Assembly: GCA_001430745.1 (NCBI GenBank)
Contig: KQ481983.1
Span: 1,885,453-1,899,489 of the forward strand
Length of the DNA: 14,037 nucleotides
Reading direction: 5' to 3'
DNA from: Auxenochlorella pyrenoidosa
Taxonomy: Eukaryota > Chlorophyta > Trebouxiophyceae > Chlorellales > Chlorellaceae
Part shown: positions 12,001-14,037 of the stretch, in pieces
Position numbering within the stretch: position 1 is the stretch's first letter
Layout: each line of letters begins with the position of its first letter
The notes under the pieces: generated by a model
Seen by the model: the letters and a program-made list of their open reading frames with translations, nothing else
Databases searched by the model: none
Told to the model about the DNA's origin: nothing
Translations under genes and position numbers: made by a program

Positions 12001-14037
12001 GTGCCCTGAGCGGGCGTGCCCTGAGCCGAGCCGCTGGGCGAGCGGCCAAGGTGCGGGCTGGAGCCGGCGCCTGCCAGCGGACCCGACCCTGCTGCGCTGC
12101 CGGCGGGCAGCGCAGGTTGGGGCGCCGGCGGCTGCTGCCCGGGCTCTGCGGGCACCACAAAGGGCGACTCGCGCGGCGGCCGCTGGCCCAGTGGCTGCGC
12201 CGCCTGGGGCCCCGCCTGCTGCGCCTGCTGCGGCGGCGCCTGCTGCGCCTCCGTCTCGCGCAGGCTGACCTGCGAGACAATCTCGCGGGGCCTGAACTCC
12301 TCGGCCTCTGCTGCCGCCGCCGCCCGCAGCTGCTGGGAGCCCTGCGAGCGCAGCGCCTCGGCGGCGCCGGTGGCGGCCGTCACGGCGCCGCGCAGGCCGC
12401 TGGCGAGGCCGGCCGCCACCGCCAGGGGCACGTCCCGCGGCTTGAGCGGCGTCGTCTCCATGGGGCCGCGCAGCTCCAGGCTGGCCTTGTTGCCTGCGGT
12501 GGGCGGGGGTGGGGCGGCGTGAAGGCAACAACAGTGATTGCGCAATGATCAGTCAATCAAACAATCAAAAAATAAACAATTAAATCAAGCGCACATCATA
12601 TCATAGATTATGGGGGCACCCACACGGGCCTGCAGACCTGCCCGTCAGCGCGGCGGCACTCACCCACTGTGGTGATCTTGATGCCGGGCGAGTAGCGGCG
12701 GTGCGGCACGTGCGCCAGCCCCACCATCACGTCCTCCTGCTTGTTCATCAGCACCAGCTTGTACTCCAGCAGGGCCTGCGGGGGGGATCGAGGACGGGGC
12801 GGGGGACCATGGATTGAGCTGCACGGCTGCGCGCGCACGGCAGGCGGGGAGGAAGTCGGCGCCAGCCCATGCCAGGCGATGGTACTGCGCGAGGTGACGC
12901 GCTGGGGCCATCTACGGGGTGGCCCGCGGCAGCCCCTGTCGCACGGCGGTGCCCCCCACCTGGTTGACCTCTGCCCCGTTGGCCACGCCCTCAAAGCCGC
13001 CCATCTCGCTGGGCTCGCGGCTCAGCGTCTCCGTCATGCTGGTGCCTGCGGGGACGAGGGTGCAGGCAGGCGCGGCATGCCTCGTGTCCTTCTGTTCTCA
13101 ACAGGCGGGGACGGCGCTGCAGGCGGGCCAGCTTGCACCGTTCTTGCAAGGCAACAGGCTGCCCGTCCCCGACTGGTCAGCTGATCGTGCTGGCTCAGAT
13201 CATTTAGCAGTGGTCAGCTGGCTCAAGGGTGCCTGCGCTGTGCGGGGCCACCAATGCAGGCCAGCCTGCCAGGCTCCCATGCCAGCCAGCCGTGCAGGGG
13301 CAGGCCCCGCCCCCACCTGGCGTGAACACCTCGCCATAGTCCCAGGGCAGCGCCGCGCCAAACAGGAAGGGCTGGCCCGGCGCTGACAGCCGGTCCTGGT
13401 AGAAGAGGTCAACACCTGCGGGTGGGGTGCAGCGCGGCGCAGCGCAGCCACAGCAGGACCAGCGGTTGGCAGGTGGAACCCAAGACAGCAGCTGGGGGGG
13501 TGGCACTCCAGCGGAAGCAGCGGCGGAGCAAAGGGTCCAGCTGGCCGCCTCACCTGTGCGGTTGTTGAGCCAGTAGGGGGAGAAGAGCGTGATGCGCGCG
13601 CTGGCCGCAGCGACGCCGCCAGCGCCGCGCTCGCTCAGGCTGTTGTGCAGCCCCAGGTGCAGCAGGGGAGGCGTGCGCACTGCAGGCACGATGCAGGGTG
13701 AGGGCAGGGGCGTCACTTGTCAGCAGGAGGTGAGGATGCAGGGTCGCGACAAATGTAGCGTGTAGATACATCTGTCAACTCTGAATTGCTGGAACCAGCT
13801 GCACCCCTCCAGCCCACCTTGCACGTCATCGGTGGCATCAGAGCCCTCTGAGCGCGGCGACGCCAAGGCGGGGCCCTCGCGCCGGCCATGTCGCCGCCAC
13901 ACCGCGTCGGCACAGTGCAGGCGCCAGGCCTCAAACGCGGCCTGCAACAGGCGGCGCTCAGGCGTGTCCTCCTCCTCCTCCTCCTCCTCCTCTCCCTGCT
14001 GCTCAGCCTGTGCTGCAGCCGCAGCCTCCGCCTCCAG
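1..14037 (-). CDS. VPS13: VPS13-family bridge-like lipid transfer protein, partial at both ends, 41 exons
   Basis: This one spliced gene fills the window. VPS13 proteins sit at membrane contact sites and carry glycerolipids in bulk along a hydrophobic groove; their C-terminal half, seen here, handles targeting. Family signatures in order are a VAB motif SPYWLNNRTG (about residue 107), KPKYMIENQTG (674), YWDDAELARELVVRP (726), IPVNVTVGPYG (782), PPYRIENSCQDV (804), two C2 domains (1283-1445 and 1540-1700), VQLDNQ (1742), YFIESAEIGALEINVTVS (1938) and LARHYTREGLKEAHKVLG (2034). Exons end in GT donors except after exons 10 and 17, and all acceptors are AG. Phases agree at all 40 internal junctions and the 2168-codon product has no stop. 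Known VPS13 proteins are roughly 3000-4300 residues, so the N-terminal groove and the final C-terminal stretch lie outside. Exon coordinates are given in the regional entries. Which VPS13 paralogue this is cannot be told from here. Confidence 0.93.
21..52. repeat. (AC)16 dinucleotide microsatellite
   Basis: There are sixteen perfect AC units, preceded at 1-20 by a CCCA/CCA run. It lies just inside the intron after exon 41, so the transcript has a GU repeat a few bases downstream of the GTGCGT donor. It is likely length-polymorphic. Confidence 0.97.
57..1578 (-). CDS. VPS13: VPS13 exons 36-41: ATG2_C-like amphipathic helix region
   Basis: The exons are 1460-1578, 1121-1232, 823-908, 609-684, 334-420 and 57-167, giving about residues 1972-2168. 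Exon 36 (SLVNVSNVPIQLGKWVV) ends the APT1-like part. Exon 37 has LVNNLARHYTREGLKEAHK, the family's HY...Q.L...YK-VLG helix, with VLGG at the start of exon 38. Exons 38-41 are short hydrophobic or amphipathic helices: VPLAVLWAGGSAFVLL, QQLAYVPLMTLSM, FSRMLAAVLAALPPY and PMELAYGLSAAATGVLMDPI. The last corresponds to the GxxGxTGIxxKPIEGA element. This region binds lipid droplets or membranes in known VPS13 and ATG2 proteins. Phases are 2, 0, 2, 0, 0, 0. The gene continues left, where the rest of the helices and probably a PH-like domain should follow. Confidence 0.88.
1771..3674 (-). CDS. VPS13: VPS13 exons 29-35: conserved C-terminal (APT1/DH-like) region
   Basis: The exons are 3570-3674, 3314-3382, 2978-3132, 2673-2842, 2331-2537, 2062-2137 and 1771-1873, giving about residues 1677-1971. 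VDLAGLSLVVMGGLQDELFN plus VAGTVHKVQLDNQMLDAVQP match the family block in which an AGxGLSLV...ELLxL segment precedes I-Q-x-DNQ and a conserved P-V-V-L. Exon 32 contains an acidic Ser/Gly-rich insert before KQSIKSFKDIRLDI. Exon 33 gives LQTDEAFLEALLSFVTSIPA and ends in four Glu. Exon 35 carries YFIESAEIGALEINVTVSLS, corresponding to the universal YFExLxLHPIKINLSF element. This region forms the distal end of the lipid-transfer rod in VPS13 models. Phases are 0, 0, 2, 1, 1, 2, 0. Confidence 0.92.
2142..2220. repeat. G/T-rich tract in intron 33
   Basis: The plus-strand span is rich in GGGG runs and GTGGTGTGGGTGTGTGGGGT words. It is the coding-strand pyrimidine/A-C tract adjoining the exon 34 acceptor and is simple sequence only. 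Confidence 0.75.
3910..5063 (-). CDS. VPS13: VPS13 exons 25-28: second C2-type domain
   Basis: The exons are 4934-5063, 4620-4767, 4335-4427 and 3910-4153, giving about residues 1472-1676. Exon 25 is a linker (VVRTWAPPEGDEIQAEAAER, then a Gly-rich turn). Exons 26-28 build another C2 fold: HLVVTVLQAKGLTPRRG, then NELPNPMVSVELGRFPTYST, VIKHTLQPRWDASVRHVF, LAVRLYDARGGF, RLLGQGTIHC and YVWVPLYKPRRRREKG. The PNPMV loop replaces the usual SDPYV and lacks Asp, again suggesting calcium-independent binding. The RRRR-containing loop in exon 28 could contact acidic lipids (inference). The closing strand is VHLRLQWQ at the start of exon 29. Phases are 1, 2, 2, 0. Two C2-like modules in a row between VAB and the C-terminal region may come from an internal duplication. 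Confidence 0.84.
4431..4466. repeat. G-rich homopurine tract with G16 run
   Basis: The plus strand has GGGGGGAGGGGGAGGGGGA followed by sixteen G at 4451-4466. On the coding strand it is the C-rich tract just before the exon 27 acceptor. It has strong G-quadruplex potential on the template strand. A run of this kind is prone to sequencing length errors, but it lies in an intron. Confidence 0.9.
5223..6710 (-). CDS. VPS13: VPS13 exons 20-24: first C2-type domain
   Basis: The exons are 6514-6710, 6268-6343, 5851-6021, 5537-5672 and 5223-5355, giving about residues 1234-1471. After an Ala/Ser-rich lead, DAVLLLGGDLNVTVVQAQGL starts a C2 fold. It continues THPFARVYISEPFP, then KQTTVVWQSTDPVWDEQLMF (the usual T...S.NPxWxE strand), LGVELWDLGG, FLGRAEVALADTLS, TPLWLPLM and GQLQLRFVWEV. 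C2 domains bind phospholipids or proteins, and plant VPS13 proteins carry extra C2 domains. The loop-1 Asp expected in SDPYV is His here (STHPFARV), so calcium binding is doubtful. The domain is followed by the helix LLTIKLHALERVLAQRQEIL. The domain call rests on motif order; phases are 0, 1, 1, 2, 0. Confidence 0.85.
6855..7770 (-). CDS. VPS13: VPS13 exons 18-19: Ser/Arg-rich linker between VAB and the C2 domains
   Basis: The exons are 7205-7770 and 6855-7072, giving about residues 973-1233. Exon 18 begins with the helix VETQLRQVNAHFARLNGMSG, continuing the one at the end of exon 17, then becomes low-complexity. Short look-alike motifs recur: SRVPSATVG, SRQATVRFDVPSG, PRISSARFAS and PRVVPRVASAG. 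It closes with the charged DEREERLLPYR. Exon 19 has RLMIRTGSEPG, then Ala/Gly-rich sequence and WHTTTTLRASQTGRDWGHIT. I chose the exon 19 acceptor at 7073-7074 because it alone keeps frame with the AG left over from exon 18. An AG slightly upstream (in ctatgag) gives an early stop. Function is unknown; it is probably a flexible regulatory linker. Confidence 0.82.
7771..7964 (-). other. Intron 17 with ambiguous donor
   Basis: Exon 17 and exon 18 both have phase-0 edges. No GT follows AARLKQ, where homology suggests the exon ends; the coding strand reads AAGCAG|GCGCGC. Using this GC donor gives a 194 bp intron, normal for the gene. A GT donor (CAG|GTAGCC) whose first bases are 7838 and 7837 is also in frame. 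It would add 42 Pro/Ala/Arg-rich codons and leave a 68 bp intron, about half the size of the next shortest (132 bp). Confidence 0.6.
7965..8925 (-). CDS. VPS13: VPS13 exons 14-17: last VAB repeats
   Basis: The exons are 8844-8925, 8491-8637, 8288-8356 and 7965-8084, giving about residues 833-972. Exon 14 encodes YVDNLPPGQAMPYAWDEPTQ, in which YAWDEP is a recurrent VAB motif. Exon 15 reads HLGDQPMLLLPTHGGRAAA and ends LYKSISQ. Exon 16 is a short helix (DDVKQKLVSLLAAEFSKK). Exon 17 carries VYVSVYADGPTRVLRFSDDK, the GPTRVLR signature that usually closes VAB in plant and fungal homologues, followed by a helix ending AARLKQ. Exons 15 and 16 are less conserved than their neighbours. Exons 14-17 all end in phase 0. 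The 3' end of exon 17 is uncertain: the preferred boundary uses a GC donor, while a GT donor at 7838/7837 would add 42 residues. Confidence 0.88.
9079..10697 (-). CDS. VPS13: VPS13 exons 9-13: conserved VAB (SHR-BD) repeats
   Basis: The exons are 10589-10697, 10172-10342, 9887-9978, 9572-9682 and 9079-9202, giving about residues 631-832. This is the best-conserved part of the window. It contains YEFAVDVTAGPPDSMF, then HTKLLTLKPKYMIENQTGLP with the repeat-defining Asn, then the exon 10/11 join SRAAVYWDDAELARELVVRP, then WHWSGSFPIRETEWYFGLRI, then YMNIPVNVTVGPYGSIQVTL and PPYRIENSCQDVQLYFIQLA. Plant VPS13/SHRUBBY-type proteins share this order closely. The conserved Asn of each repeat structures the VAB fold and its adaptor pocket. 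Intron 10 has a GC donor, described separately. Introns 9-12 are 246, 193, 204 and 369 bp. Confidence 0.95.
9203..9571 (-). other. Intron 12, longest intron, with G-rich minisatellite-like half
   Basis: This 369 bp stretch is the only intron above 300 bp. It splits codons for Gly in VTVGPYG|SIQV. Its 3' half (coding sense), 9206-9365 on the plus strand, is an imperfect GGGTGGG/GGTGGGT array, so the transcript is C-rich before the acceptor. The remaining part is ordinary GC-rich sequence, with no gene or RNA structure that I can recognise. Confidence 0.8.
9206..9365. repeat. Imperfect GGGTG/GGTGGGT minisatellite-like array
   Basis: Runs of GGGTGG, GGTGGGTGAGCA and GGGGGTG words fill this span in intron 12. 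It has clusters of four or more G-triplets and so may form G-quadruplexes on the plus (template) strand. Confidence 0.75.
9979..10171 (-). other. Intron 10, GC-AG type
   Basis: On the coding strand the boundary reads CAGCAG|GCAAGC, the usual consensus for GC donors (AG|GCAAG), and the acceptor is CCGCAG|GG. Splicing here gives SRAAVYWDDAELA, which matches the family. The first GT downstream (GGC|GTCGAG) is a poor donor. The 193 bp length is typical for this gene. Confidence 0.8.
10851..12493 (-). CDS. VPS13: VPS13 exons 6-8: low-complexity insertion within the VAB domain
   Basis: The exons are 11827-12493 (667 bp, the longest here), 11097-11573 and 10851-10954, giving about residues 215-630. 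Exon 6 opens with NKASLELRGP, which finishes a VAB strand, then turns into Ala/Gln/Pro/Gly/Ser-rich sequence with Gln-Gln-rich and AQGTPAQGTP segments. A short ordered-looking patch, GTMLVRVTSGIAATPTARAL, closes the exon. Exon 7 is Ser/Glu-rich (ESSEESEGEAGGDG) and then Ala-rich. Exon 8 is short, ending in a run of Arg. R-x-x-S motifs recur (LRRASMQD, ERRGSSLS, EARRSSGGG). This part is probably disordered and species-specific. The open frame and consistent phases (2, 2, 1) support it as coding, but there is no conserved family sequence to confirm the exact edges of exons 7 and 8. Confidence 0.78.
11577..11641. repeat. Homopurine/G-T-rich tract in intron 6
   Basis: The plus strand is almost entirely G with scattered T and A (GGGTGGGTGGGGG, GAGGGGGAGTGGAGGAGATG, then GGGGGT repeats). 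On the coding strand it is the C-rich pyrimidine tract directly upstream of the exon 7 acceptor at 11574-11575. Confidence 0.8.
11996..12025. repeat. Tandem duplication of a 15-base coding unit
   Basis: The unit cgggcgtgccctgag occurs twice head to tail within exon 6. Being a multiple of three, it adds five residues in frame and gives AQGTPAQGTP in the disordered linker. This suggests recent slippage. Confidence 0.92.
12494..12663 (-). other. Intron 5 containing an AT-rich island
   Basis: The intron lies between phase-1 exons 5 and 6. Bases 12533-12612 are strikingly AT-rich in an otherwise GC-rich window, with repeated caatca-like words and a perfect 10-base palindrome attgcgcaat at 12537-12546. 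On the coding strand, TTGACTGAT near 12550 resembles a branch-point consensus. No coding potential or terminal repeats are visible. Confidence 0.7.
12664..14037 (-). CDS. VPS13: VPS13 exons 1-5: acidic linker and first VAB (SHR-BD) repeat
   Basis: The exons are 13818-14037 (5' end unknown), 13554-13679, 13317-13415, 12960-13045 and 12664-12775, giving residues 1-214. Exon 1 starts within a low-complexity Ala/Glu stretch with eight consecutive Glu, then a helical AAFEAWRLHCADAVWRRHGR segment of the kind that precedes VAB in this family. Exons 2 and 3 join to give ITLFSPYWLNNRTGVDLFYQ, the hallmark opening of the first VAB repeat with its conserved N-[RK]-T-G. Exon 5 holds LLEYKLVLMNKQEDVMVGLA and YSPGIKITTVG, continuing the beta-rich repeat. 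In yeast the VAB domain is known to bind PxP-motif adaptor proteins that place VPS13 on particular membranes. Introns 1-4 are 138, 138, 271 and 184 bp. Splice phases are 1, 1, 1, 0, and then 1 after exon 5. Confidence 0.9.
13970..13993. repeat. CCT trinucleotide repeat coding for poly-Glu
   Basis: Eight CCT/CTC-type triplets encode eight consecutive Glu in exon 1. It is probably length-variable, within the acidic linker ahead of the first VAB repeat. Confidence 0.85.

Noticed and set aside
1..14037. tRNA, rRNA, transposon ends, promoter or terminator
   Set aside because: I looked on both strands and found no cloverleaf-like boxes, long terminal inverted repeats, transposase motifs or polyadenylation context. 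The window lies wholly within one gene.

Overview
The window is GC-rich eukaryotic nuclear DNA. It has many short introns (132-369 bp in the preferred model), C-rich 3' splice tracts and homopolymer and microsatellite runs. This suits a green alga, most likely a Chlorella-like trebouxiophyte, though that is inferred from style and composition only. Every base can be assigned to one very large gene on the minus strand that runs off both ends. I see no start codon, stop codon, promoter, second gene, RNA gene or transposon.

The gene is a VPS13-family bridge-like lipid-transfer protein. I spliced 41 exons by hand. All junctions keep frame and the result is an uninterrupted 2168-residue segment (6504 coding bases). 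Residue numbers below count from the first codon at 14037. The chorein N-terminus and hydrophobic groove lie off the right edge, and the extreme C-terminus lies off the left edge.

Layout from right to left (5' to 3' of the gene): 14037-12664, acidic linker and first VAB (SHR-BD) repeat; 12493-10851, long low-complexity insertion inside VAB; 10697-7965, remaining VAB repeats; 7770-6855, Ser/Arg-rich linker; 6710-5223, first C2 domain; 5063-3910, second C2 domain; 3674-1771, conserved VPS13 C-terminal (APT1/DH-like) region with a DNQ motif; 1578-57, ATG2_C-like amphipathic helices. An (AC)16 microsatellite sits next to the last donor site.

No undescribed system was found. The points worth a second look are a well-supported GC-AG intron, a second intron whose donor is ambiguous, two tandem C2 modules that appear to lack calcium ligands, large disordered insertions rich in basophilic kinase motifs, an unusually hydrophobic exon in the ATG2_C-like region, and an AT-rich island in one intron.
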